Source: Variovorax sp. Root411 (GTDB lineage Bacteria > Pseudomonadota > Gammaproteobacteria > Burkholderiales > Burkholderiaceae_C). From it: a stretch of 64,000 nucleotides of DNA. The notes beneath the pieces are model-generated. The model saw nothing but the letters and a program-made list of their open reading frames with translations. It was not told the DNA's origin and did no database searches. The DNA lies in assembly GCF_001425205.1 (NCBI RefSeq), contig NZ_LMDW01000004.1:1-64000 (forward strand), in the 5' to 3' direction. The position numbers and the translations under genes were made by a program. Positions 27,829 through 37,426 of the stretch are shown here, piece after piece; positions within the stretch are counted from its first letter, which is position 1; every line of letters starts with the position of its first letter.

Positions 27829-30084
27829 TCAGGGGGCTGGAACCGTCCTGGAGGCGGTCAGCACCGACGCGGTGCGCCGGGCCGCGCGCAGCACCGCGTC
27901 CAGATGCGTGCGGTCGCGCACGGCGATCACGAAGCGCAGGTCGGTCGAGTCCTGCGGGGTTTCGTCGGCCATTTCCACGTGGGTGATGTCAGCTTCCGCA
28001 TCGGCCAGCGTGGCAGCGACGCGTGCCAGCACGCCCTTGTCGTTGCGCACGGTGATGATCACCCCGGTCTCGAAGGCTCGCGTGGGTTCGTCCGCCCACT
28101 CGACCGCGAAGAAGCGTTCGCTGTCCTTGTGGCGCAGCCGCTGGCCGACGCCGCAGTCTTCCGTGTGCACCACCAGGCCTTCGCCATGGCCGAGGTAGCC
28201 GACGATCTGGTCGCCCGGAATTGGCCGGCAGCACAGCGCAAACCGCACCGAAGAGTTCTCGCTGCCATCCAGCGTGACCGCGCCCTGCGACACGGTTTCG
28301 TGCGAGATGAAGCGCTCGCGGCTCAGCAACAGCGCATCGGGCCGTTCGCCCAGTTCGGAAAGCATTGCCACCAGCCGCTTCGCGACGATGCTGGCGATGC
28401 GCTTGCCCAGGCCGATGTCGGTCAGCAGTTCGGAGCGGGTGCGGTTGCCGGTGAAGCGCAGCAGCTTTTCCCACAGCGCCTGGTGTTCCTCGTCTTCCTC
28501 GGGCAGCTTGCTCAGGCCTTCAGCGCGGAGTGCTTGCGCGAGCAGCTTTTCGCCAAGGCCTTCGGACTCGGCGTGCGCCAGCGTCTTCAGGTAGTGGCGG
28601 ATCTTGGAGCGTGCCCGGCCGGTTCGCACGAACCCGAGCCAGGCCGGATTGGGCGTCGACACCGGCGCGGTGATCACCTCGACCACGTCGCCGTTCTTCA
28701 GCTCGGTGCGCAGCGGCACCTGGTCGCCGTTGATGCGCGCGGCCGAGGTGTGATCGCCGATGTTGCTGTGGATGGCATAGGCAAAGTCGACCACCGTGGC
28801 GCCGCGGGGCAACGCCATGATCTGGCTCTTCGGCGTGAACACGTACACCGCGTCGGGGAACAGGTCGACCTTGACGTGGTCCCAGAACTCGGCGGCGTCG
28901 CGCGTCTCGTCCTGGATGTCGAGCAGCGACTGCAGCCATTTGGTGCCCAGCCGGTCGTTGCTGGCCGCATTCGGTTCGGCCGCCTTGTACAGCCAATGCG
29001 CGGCCACGCCGGATTCCGCCACCACGTGCATCGCCTCGGTCCGCAGCTGGAACTCGACGCTCACGCCGGCAGGGCCGACGAGCGTGGTGTGCAGCGACTG
29101 GTAGCCGTTGAGCTTGGCGATCGCGATGTGGTCCTTGAACTTGCCCGGCAGCGGCTTGTACATCTGGTGCAGGATGCCCAGGCCGGTGTAGCAGGCGATC
29201 ACGTTCGGCACGATCAGGCGGAAGCCGTAGATGTCGGTCACCTGGGCGAAGCTCAGGTGCTTTTCTTCCATCTTGCGGTAGATCGAATAGAGCGTTTTCT
29301 CGCGCCCCGCGATCCGCAGCGGCATGCCGGCTGCGGCAAAGGCGGTTTCGACTTCGCGCTGCACCTTCTGGATCAGGTCGCGCCGTCGGCCGCGCGCCTT
29401 GGCCACGGCTTTGGAGAGGGTCGCGTAGCGCCAGGGCTTGAGATGCCGGAACGACAGTTCCTGCAGCTCGCGATAAGTCTGGTTCAGCCCGAGCCGGTGC
29501 GCGATGGGGGCGTAGATCTCGAGCGTTTCGCGCGAGATGCGGCCCCATTTTTCACGCGGCGCATCGGCCAGCGTGCGCATGTTGTGCGTGCGGTCCGCCA
29601 GCTTGACCAGGATGACGCGCACGTCGCGCGCCATCGCCAGCAGCATCTTGCGGAACGACTCGGCCTGGTTTTCCTCACGGGTGTTGAACTGCAGCTTGTC
29701 GAGCTTGGTGAGCCCGTCGACCAGTTCGGCGACCGGGGCTCCGAAACGCTCGATGAGTTCGGGCTTGGTGACGCCGCAGTCTTCAATGGCGTCGTGGAGC
29801 AGGGCGGCCATCAGCGCCTGCGCGTCCAGTTTCCACTCGGCGCATTGCGCTGCCACGGCAATCGGGTGCGTAATATAGGGCTCGCCGCTGTTGCGCAGCT
29901 GGCCCAGGTGGGCTTCGTCGGCGAAGCGGTAGGCGCGCCGGACCAGTTCGGTGTCTTCGGGGCTCAGATAGTCGAGGCGCGCGGTCAATGCCGCAAAGCT
30001 CGCGGCGGCCGCGTTCAGCGCCGCCGGGCTCGGCTTCGGCGTGCCCTTCGGGGCATGGGACTGATGTTTGGCTACCGCGCTCAT
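27829..30084 (-). CDS. spoT: Bifunctional (p)ppGpp synthetase/hydrolase SpoT (RelA/SpoT homolog)
   Basis: 751 aa. Controls the stringent-response alarmone. The HD hydrolase domain (THPIAVA...ALLHDAIED, VKLADRTHNMRT) is intact, so hydrolysis is expected. The synthetase domain has REKTLYSIYRKME, DIYGFRLIV and LNGYQSLHTTL. TGS (VYVFTPKSQIMALPRGATVVDFAYAIHS), zinc-finger-like/helical (FALCCRPIPGDQIVGY) and C-terminal ACT domains follow. The ATG at 30084 is chosen; a GTG three codons upstream is possible. Third gene of gmk-rpoZ-spoT. Confidence 0.95.
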   Translation of the reverse strand: MSAVAKHQSHAPKGTPKPSPAALNAAAASFAALTARLDYLSPEDTELVRRAYRFADEAHLGQLRNSGEPYITHPIAVAAQCAEWKLDAQALMAALLHDAIEDCGVTKPELIERFGAPVAELVDGLTKLDKLQFNTREENQAESFRKMLLAMARDVRVILVKLADRTHNMRTLADAPREKWGRISRETLEIYAPIAHRLGLNQTYRELQELSFRHLKPWRYATLSKAVAKARGRRRDLIQKVQREVETAFAAAGMPLRIAGREKTLYSIYRKMEEKHLSFAQVTDIYGFRLIVPNVIACYTGLGILHQMYKPLPGKFKDHIAIAKLNGYQSLHTTLVGPAGVSVEFQLRTEAMHVVAESGVAAHWLYKAAEPNAASNDRLGTKWLQSLLDIQDETRDAAEFWDHVKVDLFPDAVYVFTPKSQIMALPRGATVVDFAYAIHSNIGDHTSAARINGDQVPLRTELKNGDVVEVITAPVSTPNPAWLGFVRTGRARSKIRHYLKTLAHAESEGLGEKLLAQALRAEGLSKLPEEDEEHQALWEKLLRFTGNRTRSELLTDIGLGKRIASIVAKRLVAMLSELGERPDALLLSRERFISHETVSQGAVTLDGSENSSVRFALCCRPIPGDQIVGYLGHGEGLVVHTEDCGVGQRLRHKDSERFFAVEWADEPTRAFETGVIITVRNDKGVLARVAATLADAEADITHVEMADETPQDSTDLRFVIAVRDRTHLDAVLRAARRTASVLTASRTVPAP

Positions 30085-30128
30085 GGCTACCACTTTAGCG
30101 TGACCGCTGTGTGGACGCGTCCAGACAT

Positions 30129-30152
30129 AAAAAAAGCACCGCTTCGCGGTGC
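30129..30152 (-). terminator. Terminator between rpoZ and spoT
   Basis: On the minus strand GCACCGC-GAA-GCGGTGC followed by TTTTTTT. It lies between the rpoZ stop and the spoT start and so should partly uncouple spoT from gmk-rpoZ. Confidence 0.8.
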
Positions 30153-30177
30153 CTTTTCGTTGCAGGGCTGCGTCAGA

Positions 30178-30381
30178 TCAGCCCGGCACCTTCTTGAGCA
30201 TTTCGAGGCCGATCTTGCCTTCGGCGATTTCGCGCAGGGCAGTCACGGCGGGCTTGTTCTTGCTCTCGATCTTGGGGGCATGGCCCTGGCTCAGCATGCG
30301 CGCACGGTACGTGGCGGCCAGGACGAGCTGGAAGCGGTTCGGAATATTGACGAGGCAATCTTCGACGGTGATGCGGGCCAT
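30178..30381 (-). CDS. rpoZ: RNA polymerase omega subunit
   Basis: 67 aa, [22 protein letters not shown], with the conserved RARML and [18 protein letters not shown] segments. It assists assembly of RNA polymerase around beta-prime and forms part of a ppGpp site in proteobacteria, which fits the neighbouring spoT. Slightly shorter than the E. coli subunit, normal for betaproteobacteria. Confidence 0.97.
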   Translation of the reverse strand: MARITVEDCLVNIPNRFQLVLAATYRARMLSQGHAPKIESKNKPAVTALREIAEGKIGLEMLKKVPG

Positions 30382-30420
30382 GATGAGAATCTTTCGGTCT
30401 GGGAGCGGTGAACTCGGATA

Positions 30421-31059
30421 TCAGGGGATGTTCAGTGCGGCAAATGTGTCGGCACGTGCACGGCGCTGTGCGGAATACCGGAGCCGCTGAGCGTGGACGA
30501 TCGCCTTGAGATCGAAAAGCGCGCGCTCAAATAACTCGTTGATTATAACGAAGTCGAATTCCCCCGCCCGGGCCATCTCTTCGGCGGCGTTTTTCAGCCG
30601 CAATTCGATGACCGAGGCACTGTCTTCGCCGCGCCGCTCGAGCCGCGAGCGCAGTTCTTCCCAGCTGGGGGGCAGGATGAAGATCATCACCGCGTTGGTA
30701 AAGGTCTTGCGGATCTGCAGTGCGCCCTGGAAGTCGATTTCGAGAATGACGTCCGCGCCCTGGGCGATCCGTTCCTCGATGGCCCTCTTGGACGTGCCGT
30801 ACCGGTGGCCGTGCACATGCGCCCATTCCACGAAGCCGTCGGCCGCGATCAGCGCGTCGAACTCCGTCGGCGATGCAAAAAAGTACTCGCGGCCATGCTT
30901 TTCCTGCCCGCGCGGCGACCGGGTCGTATGTGACACCGAGGGCTGCACGGCCGAGTCGAGCTCCATGAGCGCCTTGACCAGGCTCGATTTGCCGGCGCCG
31001 CTGGGCGCCGCCACCACGAAGATGTTGCCGGGGTAGTCCATTCTGTCGCTCGCCGTCAT
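30421..31059 (-). CDS. gmk: Guanylate kinase
   Basis: Phosphorylates GMP to GDP. 212 aa. Walker [12 protein letters not shown], the GMP-binding [21 protein letters not shown] segment and [12 protein letters not shown] are all visible. The start at 31059 overlaps the yicC stop by four bases (ATGA); MDYPG five codons inside is an alternative. Operon yicC-gmk-rpoZ. Confidence 0.97.
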   Translation of the reverse strand: MTASDRMDYPGNIFVVAAPSGAGKSSLVKALMELDSAVQPSVSHTTRSPRGQEKHGREYFFASPTEFDALIAADGFVEWAHVHGHRYGTSKRAIEERIAQGADVILEIDFQGALQIRKTFTNAVMIFILPPSWEELRSRLERRGEDSASVIELRLKNAAEEMARAGEFDFVIINELFERALFDLKAIVHAQRLRYSAQRRARADTFAALNIP

Positions 31060-31979
31060 TCGATGTTCTGCACCTGCTCGCGCATTTGCTCGATCAGGAC
31101 CTTCATGTCCACGCCGATGCGCGTGAGCTCCAGCGCCGCCGACTTCGAGCCCAGGGTGTTGGCCTCGCGGTGCAGCTCCTGGATCAGGAAGTCGAGGCGC
31201 TTGCCGATCTCGCCGCCCTTCTTGAGCAGCCGTTCGATCTCGTCGAGGTGCGAATTCAGCCGCGTGAGCTCCTCGGCCACGTCGATGCGGATCGCAAAGG
31301 CGGTGGCTTCGGTCAGCGCGCGGTCTTGCGCCGCTTCGGGCAGCGTGCCGCCCGTGCCGGCGGTCAGGCCCATGGCTTCCTGCCAGCGCTCCAGGAAGCG
31401 GGTGCGCTGCTGCTCGACCAGCTGCGGCACCAGCGGGCCGGCCTGCTGTACCAGGGTGCGCAGTTGGGCCAGGTGGGCTTCGAGCATCTTGGCCAGCCGG
31501 GCGCCTTCGCGCTGGCGGGCCGACATCAGGCCCTCGAGGGCCTTGCCTGTGACATCGAGCAGGTCGGGGCCCCAGTCGCCGCGGGCGGCGCTGTCGCCTC
31601 CGGCCAGGCGCAGCACGTCGGCCACGCTGAGATCGCGCGCGCCGGGTAGCCAGGCCTTGATGCTGTCCTGCACCCCGTTGAGCCGCTGGAGCAGCTTGAC
31701 GGAGGGCTCGACCACGCCGGCCTGGGCCGTGTTCTCGATGGCGGCCCGCACCTCGACCTTGCCGCGCTTGAGCTTGCCCGTGAGCAGCTCGCGCAGCGCG
31801 GTTTCATGCTGGCGCAGCTCCTCCGGCAACTTGAAGGTGAGATCGAGGAAGCGGCTGTTGACCGAGCGGATTTCAACCCCGAGCCGGCCCGCGGCGGAGG
31901 GCCGTGCTTCGGCTTCGGAGTGGCTGCCTGCGGACCCATTTTGGCCGCTAGCGTAGCCGGTCATGCTGTAAACTGGCAT
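31056..31979 (-). CDS. yicC: YicC-family endoribonuclease
   Basis: 307 aa, starting [12 protein letters not shown], the hallmark YicC N terminus; the conserved [23 protein letters not shown] and C-terminal [21 protein letters not shown] motifs are present. E. coli YicC is a hexameric RNase that promotes decay of the sRNA RyhB. An insertion ([20 protein letters not shown]) after the MTGYASG motif is longer than usual. Divergent from the kinase gene. Confidence 0.93.
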   Translation of the reverse strand: MPVYSMTGYASGQNGSAGSHSEAEARPSAAGRLGVEIRSVNSRFLDLTFKLPEELRQHETALRELLTGKLKRGKVEVRAAIENTAQAGVVEPSVKLLQRLNGVQDSIKAWLPGARDLSVADVLRLAGGDSAARGDWGPDLLDVTGKALEGLMSARQREGARLAKMLEAHLAQLRTLVQQAGPLVPQLVEQQRTRFLERWQEAMGLTAGTGGTLPEAAQDRALTEATAFAIRIDVAEELTRLNSHLDEIERLLKKGGEIGKRLDFLIQELHREANTLGSKSAALELTRIGVDMKVLIEQMREQVQNIE

Positions 31980-32070
31980 TGCGCCTCACTGTGGTTTTGC
32001 TTGCAAGCACCGAGGCGTCGGCACGGCGTTCGCTTGCCGCACCATCGCCTTCGGGCGAAACTCCCGGATT

Positions 32071-33078
32071 ATGTCAAAGGTCAAGCCTACGCCCCTGCTG
32101 CCCGATACGGTCATTGGTGGTTACCGTGTTGTACGCCGACTTTCCGCAGGCGGTTTCGGTGTCGTCTATCTCGCCATCGACCCCAGCGGACAGCAGGTGG
32201 CCATCAAGGAATACCTGCCGTCGTCGCTCGCCACCCGAGGCCCAGGCGAACTCGCGCCGCAGGTGCCGCCTGAGAAACTGTCGCTCTACCGGCTGGGGCT
32301 CAAGAGCTTTTTCGAGGAGGGCCGCTCGCTCGCGCAGATCTCGCATGCCTCGGTGGTCAGCGTACTCAATTTCTTCCGCGAGAACGAGACCGTCTACATG
32401 GTCATGAACTACCTGGAGGGCGCGACCCTGCAGGATTTCGTGGTCACGGCGCGAGACCTGAAGAAGCAGAAGGTGTTCCGCGAATCGACCATCCGCTCGC
32501 TGTTCGACGAAATTCTGCGCGGCCTGCGCATCGTGCACCAGTACAAGATGCTGCACCTGGACATCAAGCCGGCCAACATCTTCGTCACCGACGACGACCG
32601 CGCCGTGCTGATCGACTTCGGCGCTGCGCGCGAAGTGCTCAGCAAGGAAGGCATCTTCATCCGCCCGATGTACACCCCCGGCTTCGCGGCCCCCGAGATG
32701 TACCGGCGCGACTCGTCGATGGGCCCCTGGACCGACATCTACGCCATCGGCGCCTGCATCTACGCCTGCATGCAGGGCTACCCGCCCAACGACGCGCCGC
32801 GGCGCATCGAGAAAGACCGGCTCAGCCTGTCGCTGTCGCGCCTGCGCGGCGTGTATTCCGACAACCTGATCGAGGTGGTCGAATGGTGCATGTCGCTCGA
32901 CCCGCTCTCGCGCCCGCAATCGGTCTTCGCGCTGCAGAAGGAACTGAGCCGCGAAGGCGAGCGCCGCTACACCAAGCTCACGGTGGGCGAGAAAGTGCGT
33001 CTCTCGATCGACAACATCCGCTCTTTCGACAAGAAGAGCCTGCCCAAGGCCGCTGCGCCCACCACGCGCCCCGCATGA
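32071..33078 (+). CDS. Soluble Ser/Thr protein kinase
   Basis: 335 aa, Hanks-type kinase. The glycine-rich loop is LSAGGFGVVY (24-33), the ATP-binding Lys is in VAIKEY (Lys46), the catalytic loop is HLDIKPANI (162-170, HLD in place of HRD), DFG is at 182-184 and the APE-like motif is GFAAPEMY. No transmembrane or sensor domain follows; about 50 charged residues close the protein. Four bases later comes a PP2C phosphatase, so the two form a reversible phosphorylation pair. The substrates are unknown. Confidence 0.93.
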   Translation: MSKVKPTPLLPDTVIGGYRVVRRLSAGGFGVVYLAIDPSGQQVAIKEYLPSSLATRGPGELAPQVPPEKLSLYRLGLKSFFEEGRSLAQISHASVVSVLNFFRENETVYMVMNYLEGATLQDFVVTARDLKKQKVFRESTIRSLFDEILRGLRIVHQYKMLHLDIKPANIFVTDDDRAVLIDFGAAREVLSKEGIFIRPMYTPGFAAPEMYRRDSSMGPWTDIYAIGACIYACMQGYPPNDAPRRIEKDRLSLSLSRLRGVYSDNLIEVVEWCMSLDPLSRPQSVFALQKELSREGERRYTKLTVGEKVRLSIDNIRSFDKKSLPKAAAPTTRPA

Positions 33079-33082
33079 CATC

Positions 33083-33994
33083 ATGAAATTCTCCGTCTTC
33101 CAGGTCAGCCGCAAGGGCGGGCGTCTCAAGAACGAAGACCGCATGGGCTATTGCTACACGCGGGAATCGGGGCTGTTCGTGCTGGCCGACGGCATGGGCG
33201 GCCACCCGGAAGGCGAGGTTGCGGCACAGCTGGCGCTGCAGACCATTGCCGCGCTCTACCAGCGCGAGGCCCGTCCGACTGTGAAGGACGTGAAGGCCTT
33301 CCTGGCCGAATCGGCCATGGCCGCGCACCAGCAGATCATGCGCTACGCGAGCCACAAGGCCATGCTCGACACGCCGCGCACCACCGTCGTCGCGGCCGTG
33401 CTCCAGGGCACCACCGCCACCTGGATGCACTGCGGCGATTCGCGCCTGTACGTCGTGCGCGACGGCCGCCTGCTGGTGCGCACGCGCGACCACTCGCACG
33501 CCGAACGACCCAAGCCGCACGGCTCTGACATGCCCGTCAACCGCAACCTGCTGCTGACCTGCCTCGGCTCGCCGACCACGCCGCTGTTCGACATTGCGCC
33601 GCCGCTGCAGCTGCAGCGCGGCGACCGCATCATGCTGTGCTCCGATGGTGTCTGGGGCGTGCTCGACGACGAACTGATCGTGCACACGCTGTCTTCCGGC
33701 AAGCCTGTGTCCGACGCCGCTCCCGACCTCGCCGAGATGGCCCTGCGCAAGGGCGGCGCCCACAGCGACAACGTCACGCTCATCGCGCTCGAATGGGAAA
33801 TGCCCGACAACACGGGCGACGACCGCAGCGGCGTGTCCACCGAGACCATCGAGGACGGCGTGTTCGCCTCGACCATCCAGGCCGGCATGCCGGCGTCGGA
33901 CAACGAGATCGACGACCTCGACGAAGATGCCATCGAGCGCTCCATCGCCGAGATCAACGAAGCCATTCGCCGTTCAGCGGCACGCAAGACCTGA
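33083..33994 (+). CDS. PP2C-family protein phosphatase
   Basis: 303 aa. Metal-binding motifs: NEDRMGY, VLADGMGGHPEGE, WMHCGDSRLYVVRDG, LLCSDGVWGVL and HSDNVTLIALEW. An acidic C-terminal tail of about 60 residues (DNEIDDLDEDAIE) follows the catalytic domain. It is expected to counteract the kinase encoded directly upstream. rph begins 42 bp downstream on the same strand. Confidence 0.94.
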   Translation: MKFSVFQVSRKGGRLKNEDRMGYCYTRESGLFVLADGMGGHPEGEVAAQLALQTIAALYQREARPTVKDVKAFLAESAMAAHQQIMRYASHKAMLDTPRTTVVAAVLQGTTATWMHCGDSRLYVVRDGRLLVRTRDHSHAERPKPHGSDMPVNRNLLLTCLGSPTTPLFDIAPPLQLQRGDRIMLCSDGVWGVLDDELIVHTLSSGKPVSDAAPDLAEMALRKGGAHSDNVTLIALEWEMPDNTGDDRSGVSTETIEDGVFASTIQAGMPASDNEIDDLDEDAIERSIAEINEAIRRSAARKT

Positions 33995-34036
33995 GCGCGC
34001 CGCTCGCTCCCTTTCTTTCTCTTTCGAGTTTCAACA

Positions 34037-34768
34037 ATGACTGCTTTCACACGAAGCGGCGGCCGCGCCGCCGACCAGCTGCGTCCGGTGCGCATCACCC
34101 GTGGCTTCACCATCCACGCCGAAGGCTCGGTGCTGATCGAGTTCGGCCAGACGCGCGTGCTGTGCACCGCCTCCGTCGAAGAGAAGGTGCCGCCGCACAA
34201 GAAGGGCAGCGGCGAGGGCTGGGTCACTGCCGAATACGGCATGCTGCCGCGCGCCACCCACACCCGCAGCAGCCGCGAGGCGGCCAAGGGCAAGCAGACC
34301 GGCCGCACGCAGGAAATCCAGCGCCTCATCGGCCGTTCGATGCGCGCCGTGTTCGACCTTGCCGTGCTCGGCGAGCGCACCATCCACCTCGACTGCGACG
34401 TGCTGCAGGCCGACGGCGGCACGCGCACTGCGGCCATCACCGGCGCCTTCGTGGCGGCGCAGGACGCGGTCAGCAAGCTGCTGGCCAGCGGCGCCATCAA
34501 GGCATCGCCCATCAAGGGACACGTGGCCGCCATCTCGGTGGGCATAGTCGGCGGCACGCCGCTGCTCGACCTCGAATACACCGAAGACTCCGCCTGCGAC
34601 ACCGACATGAACGTCGTCATGACCGGTGCCGGCCACTTCGTCGAAGTGCAGGGCACGGCCGAAGGCGTGGCCTTCACGCGCGAGGAAATGAATATCCTGC
34701 TCGGCCTTGCCGAGAAGGGCATCGGCGAACTCGTGACCCTGCAGAAGCAGGCACTGCTCTCGAACTGA
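34037..34768 (+). CDS. rph: Ribonuclease PH
   Basis: Phosphorolytic 3'-5' exoribonuclease that trims tRNA 3' ends. 243 aa. [19 protein letters not shown] at the N terminus, the [24 protein letters not shown] segment and [19 protein letters not shown] are diagnostic. Full length, unlike the frameshifted E. coli K-12 copy. First of rph-rdgB-hemW. Confidence 0.97.
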   Translation: MTAFTRSGGRAADQLRPVRITRGFTIHAEGSVLIEFGQTRVLCTASVEEKVPPHKKGSGEGWVTAEYGMLPRATHTRSSREAAKGKQTGRTQEIQRLIGRSMRAVFDLAVLGERTIHLDCDVLQADGGTRTAAITGAFVAAQDAVSKLLASGAIKASPIKGHVAAISVGIVGGTPLLDLEYTEDSACDTDMNVVMTGAGHFVEVQGTAEGVAFTREEMNILLGLAEKGIGELVTLQKQALLSN

Positions 34769-34771
34769 CTC

Positions 34772-35371
34772 ATGAAACTGGTTCTGGCTTCCAACAACGC
34801 GGGCAAGCTCGCCGAACTCCAGCAACTGCTTGCGGGGTTGAGCGTCACCTTGGTGCCGCAGTCGGCGCTGGGCGTAGGCGAGGCTGAAGAACCTTTCCGC
34901 ACCTTCGTCGAGAACGCGCTGGCCAAGGCCCGCCATGCCAGCGCCGCCACCGGCCTGCCGGCCATTGCCGACGACGCGGGCCTGTGCGTCGACGCCTTCG
35001 GCGGCCTGCCGGGCGTCGACACCGCCTTCTATGCCACACAGTTTGGCTACGCCAAGGGCGACGCCAACAACGTGAGGGCGCTGCTCGAACAGCTCGACGG
35101 CGTCGCCAACCGCCGCGCCGCCCTTGTAAGCACGCTGGTCGCGCTACGCAGCCACGACGACCCCGAGCCGCTCATCGCCATCGGCCGCGTCGTCGGCGAG
35201 ATCGCGCCTGCACCCGTTGGCGACAACGGCTTCGGCTTCGACCCCGTGATGTACCTGCCGGCCTTCGGCAAGACCTTTGCCCAACTGCCGCCGGAGGTCA
35301 AGAACGCCAACAGCCACCGCGGCCGCGCGGCGCAGGCCATGCTGGCATTGATGCGGGAGCGCTGGCTGTAA
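34772..35371 (+). CDS. rdgB: dITP/XTP pyrophosphatase (Ham1/RdgB)
   Basis: Hydrolyses non-canonical purine triphosphates to keep them out of DNA and RNA. 199 aa. The N-terminal SNNAGKLAEL, ADDAGLCVDAFGGLPGVDTA and GDNGFGFDPVMYLP motifs are intact. Its TAA shares one base with the hemW ATG. Confidence 0.97.
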   Translation: MKLVLASNNAGKLAELQQLLAGLSVTLVPQSALGVGEAEEPFRTFVENALAKARHASAATGLPAIADDAGLCVDAFGGLPGVDTAFYATQFGYAKGDANNVRALLEQLDGVANRRAALVSTLVALRSHDDPEPLIAIGRVVGEIAPAPVGDNGFGFDPVMYLPAFGKTFAQLPPEVKNANSHRGRAAQAMLALMRERWL

Positions 35372-36633
35372 TGGCCACCGTCTTCCCCATCCAGCCGGCG
35401 CAGTCCACGGGCGCGCCGCAGGCCAACGACGTGCTGCACTGGATGCGGCCCGGTCCGCTGCAGCTCAGCGCGCTGCCGCCGCTGTCGCTCTACATCCACC
35501 TGCCGTGGTGCCTGCGCAAGTGCCCGTACTGCGACTTCAACTCGCACGAATGGCGTGCCGCGAGCGAAGCGGAGGTCGACGGCATTCCCGAACAGGCGTA
35601 CATCGATTCATTGGTGGCCGACCTCGATGCCGCACTGCCGCTCATCTGGGGCCGCACCGTCCACACCATCTTCATTGGCGGCGGCACGCCGAGCCTGTTT
35701 TCGCCGCAAGCCATCGACCGCCTGCTGGGCGACGTGCGCGCGCGCCTGAAGCTCACGCCCGATTGCGAGATCACCCTCGAAGCCAATCCCGGCACCTTCG
35801 AGCGCAATCGCTTTCGCGCCTACCGCTCGGCTGGCGTCACGCGCCTTTCGGTGGGTGTGCAGAGCTTCAACGACGAGCACCTGAAGGCGCTGGGGCGCGT
35901 GCACGATCGCGCGCAGGCCATCGCCGCCTTGGAAGAGGCCGCGAGCACCTTCGACACCTTCAACCTCGACCTGATGTACGCGCTGCCGGGCCAGACGCTC
36001 GAAGACCTCGACGCCGACCTGTCGCAGGCACTGGCGCTCGCGCCGCCGCACATCTCGGTGTACCACCTGACCATCGAGCCCAATACCTGGTTCGCGAAGT
36101 TTCCGCCCGCGCTGCCAGAGGACGACATCGCCTACGCGATGCTCGACCGCATCACCGAGCGCACCAGCGCCAGCGGCATGTCGCGCTACGAGGTGTCGGC
36201 CTATGCGCGCGAAGGGCACCAGTGCGCGCACAACCTCAACTACTGGCAGTTCGGCGACTACCTCGGCATTGGCGCCGGCGCGCACAGCAAGCTGAGCTTT
36301 GCGCACCGCATCGTGCGCCAGGTGCGCTTTCGCGAGCCGCGTCTGTACATGGAGAATGCACGCGCGGGCGCAGCGGTATCTCAGAGCGACGAGGTGGCGC
36401 TGGCCGATTTGCCATTCGAATTCATGCTCAATGCGCTGCGGCTGAAGCAGGGCTTCACGCTGCCGCATTTCAGCGAGCGCACGGGGCTGGCAATGACATC
36501 GATCCAGCGTGGATTGGAAGAAGCCGAACGCAAGGGCCTCGTGGCCCGCGACCTGTTCCGCGTATGGCCGACCGAGCGCGGGCTGGATTTTCTGAGCGAT
36601 CTGCAGGCGATGTTCCTGCCCGATGAAGGGTAG
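35371..36633 (+). CDS. hemW: HemW-like radical SAM heme chaperone
   Basis: 420 aa. The radical-SAM motif is HLPWCLRKCPYCDF (C-x3-C-x2-C). FIGGGTPSLF, ITLEANPGTFE and LSVGVQSFND follow, then the HemW C-terminal winged-helix domain. HemW inserts heme into respiratory enzymes and is often misannotated as oxygen-independent coproporphyrinogen oxidase. The TAATG start at 35371 is chosen; longer upstream extensions overlap rdgB in another frame. Confidence 0.95.
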   Translation: MATVFPIQPAQSTGAPQANDVLHWMRPGPLQLSALPPLSLYIHLPWCLRKCPYCDFNSHEWRAASEAEVDGIPEQAYIDSLVADLDAALPLIWGRTVHTIFIGGGTPSLFSPQAIDRLLGDVRARLKLTPDCEITLEANPGTFERNRFRAYRSAGVTRLSVGVQSFNDEHLKALGRVHDRAQAIAALEEAASTFDTFNLDLMYALPGQTLEDLDADLSQALALAPPHISVYHLTIEPNTWFAKFPPALPEDDIAYAMLDRITERTSASGMSRYEVSAYAREGHQCAHNLNYWQFGDYLGIGAGAHSKLSFAHRIVRQVRFREPRLYMENARAGAAVSQSDEVALADLPFEFMLNALRLKQGFTLPHFSERTGLAMTSIQRGLEEAERKGLVARDLFRVWPTERGLDFLSDLQAMFLPDEG

Positions 36634-36665
36634 GGGGGCGTCGTCGGCATAAAATCGACGGTTCC

Positions 36666-36750
36666 GGAGAGTTGGGTGAGTGGTTTAAACCAGCAGTCTT
36701 GAAAACTGCCGACGTGAAAGCGTCCGTGAGTTCGAATCTCACACTCTCCG
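36666..36750 (+). tRNA. tRNA-Ser (anticodon TGA)
   Basis: 85 nt class II tRNA. Acceptor GGAGAGT / ACTCTCC, long variable arm, anticodon loop CTTGAAA (TGA). No encoded CCA. All the accessory DNA of the window begins on its 3' side, so it is a candidate integration site, although no repeat of its 3' end was found by eye. Confidence 0.95.
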
Positions 36751-36763
36751 CAGTCTCTTCATT

Positions 36764-36788
36764 AAAATCAACAAGTTACGTTGATTTT
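36764..36788. repeat. Inverted repeat AAAATCAAC / GTTGATTTT after tRNA-Ser
   Basis: A perfect 9-bp inverted repeat with a seven-base loop directly after the tRNA. AT-rich, unlike its surroundings; possibly part of a terminator or of an attachment site. Confidence 0.5.
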
Positions 36789-36816
36789 CTGAAACTGTCC
36801 CACATAAAATCCCACA

Positions 36817-36851
36817 AAAAGCCGCAGTTCAAGACTGCGGCTTTTGTTTTT
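36817..36851 (+). terminator. Terminator downstream of tRNA-Ser
   Basis: 12-bp stem AAAAGCCGCAGT / ACTGCGGCTTTT with a five-base loop and GTTTTTG tail. Confidence 0.85.
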
Positions 36852-36935
36852 GTTGTGCTGAGGAACTTGGCCTTCCCCGGCTCAGCCGCAGGGGACTTCG
36901 CGTAGATCGTTGAGGTCTGGGCGGATCTAGAACGT

Positions 36936-37384
36936 GGGCGAGTGCGCGGTGGCAACCTCATAGGCGTCAATGCCATTGCTGACGGCTGTCCAACCAGTAC
37001 CAGAGCCTTATCGATGCTTTCGGGACCTGTGGCTTCCATGAAAAAGCTGCGCTCCCGACGCTTGCAGTCTGCCCGTATGACTGGCGCAAAGACAATGCGC
37101 TGGCGGCGCACTTGTTGGCCATCAAGGTGGCGGAGATGTACGAGCGCCACGGATCCGACTTGGTGCTCAATCTCGTCGCGCACTCAATGGGAGGCCTGGT
37201 CTGCCGCTACTTTCTGGAATCCGGGCAGTTCTCGCAGGCCTCACATCCGGGCTTCGCTTCGGTGCGACGGCTGATCACCATCGGCACACCCCATCGCGGC
37301 GCACCGTCAGCGCAGGAGGGCCGCGCCTTCGTTGCAAAGCATGGTCGACGCTCTGGCCCTCCTTCCATGACTAGCGTCCGGTAG
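36936..37384 (+). pseudogene. Truncated alpha/beta hydrolase (lipase-like) remnant
   Basis: The frame from 36983 encodes FGTCGFHEKAALPTLAV, CPYDWRKDNALAAH, then VAHSMGGLVCRYFLESG with the nucleophile elbow Ser (HSMGG) and ITIGTPHRGAP. This is the centre of a PGAP1/LCAT-like lipase. The frame just upstream (RGGNLIGVNAIADG) looks like the preceding part in another reading frame, so there is a frameshift at about 36980. The N-terminal part and everything after GAPSA are missing. Confidence 0.7.
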
Positions 37385-37397
37385 CTGTACACGCACA

Positions 37398-37425
37398 AAA
37401 AAAAGAGGACCCAAAGGTCCTCTTT
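37398..37425 (-). terminator. Terminator after the 37427 lipoprotein gene
   Basis: AAAGAGGACC-CAAA-GGTCCTCTTT, 10-bp stem; the minus strand continues in eight T residues. Confidence 0.88.
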
Positions 37426-37426
37426 C

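Noticed and set aside
27904..30411. 835-codon open frame on the + strand opposite spoT and rpoZ
   Set aside because: It is the mirror of a high-GC coding gene; its translation is Arg/His/Gln-rich low-complexity sequence with no family motifs, while the minus-strand frame is a clear SpoT.
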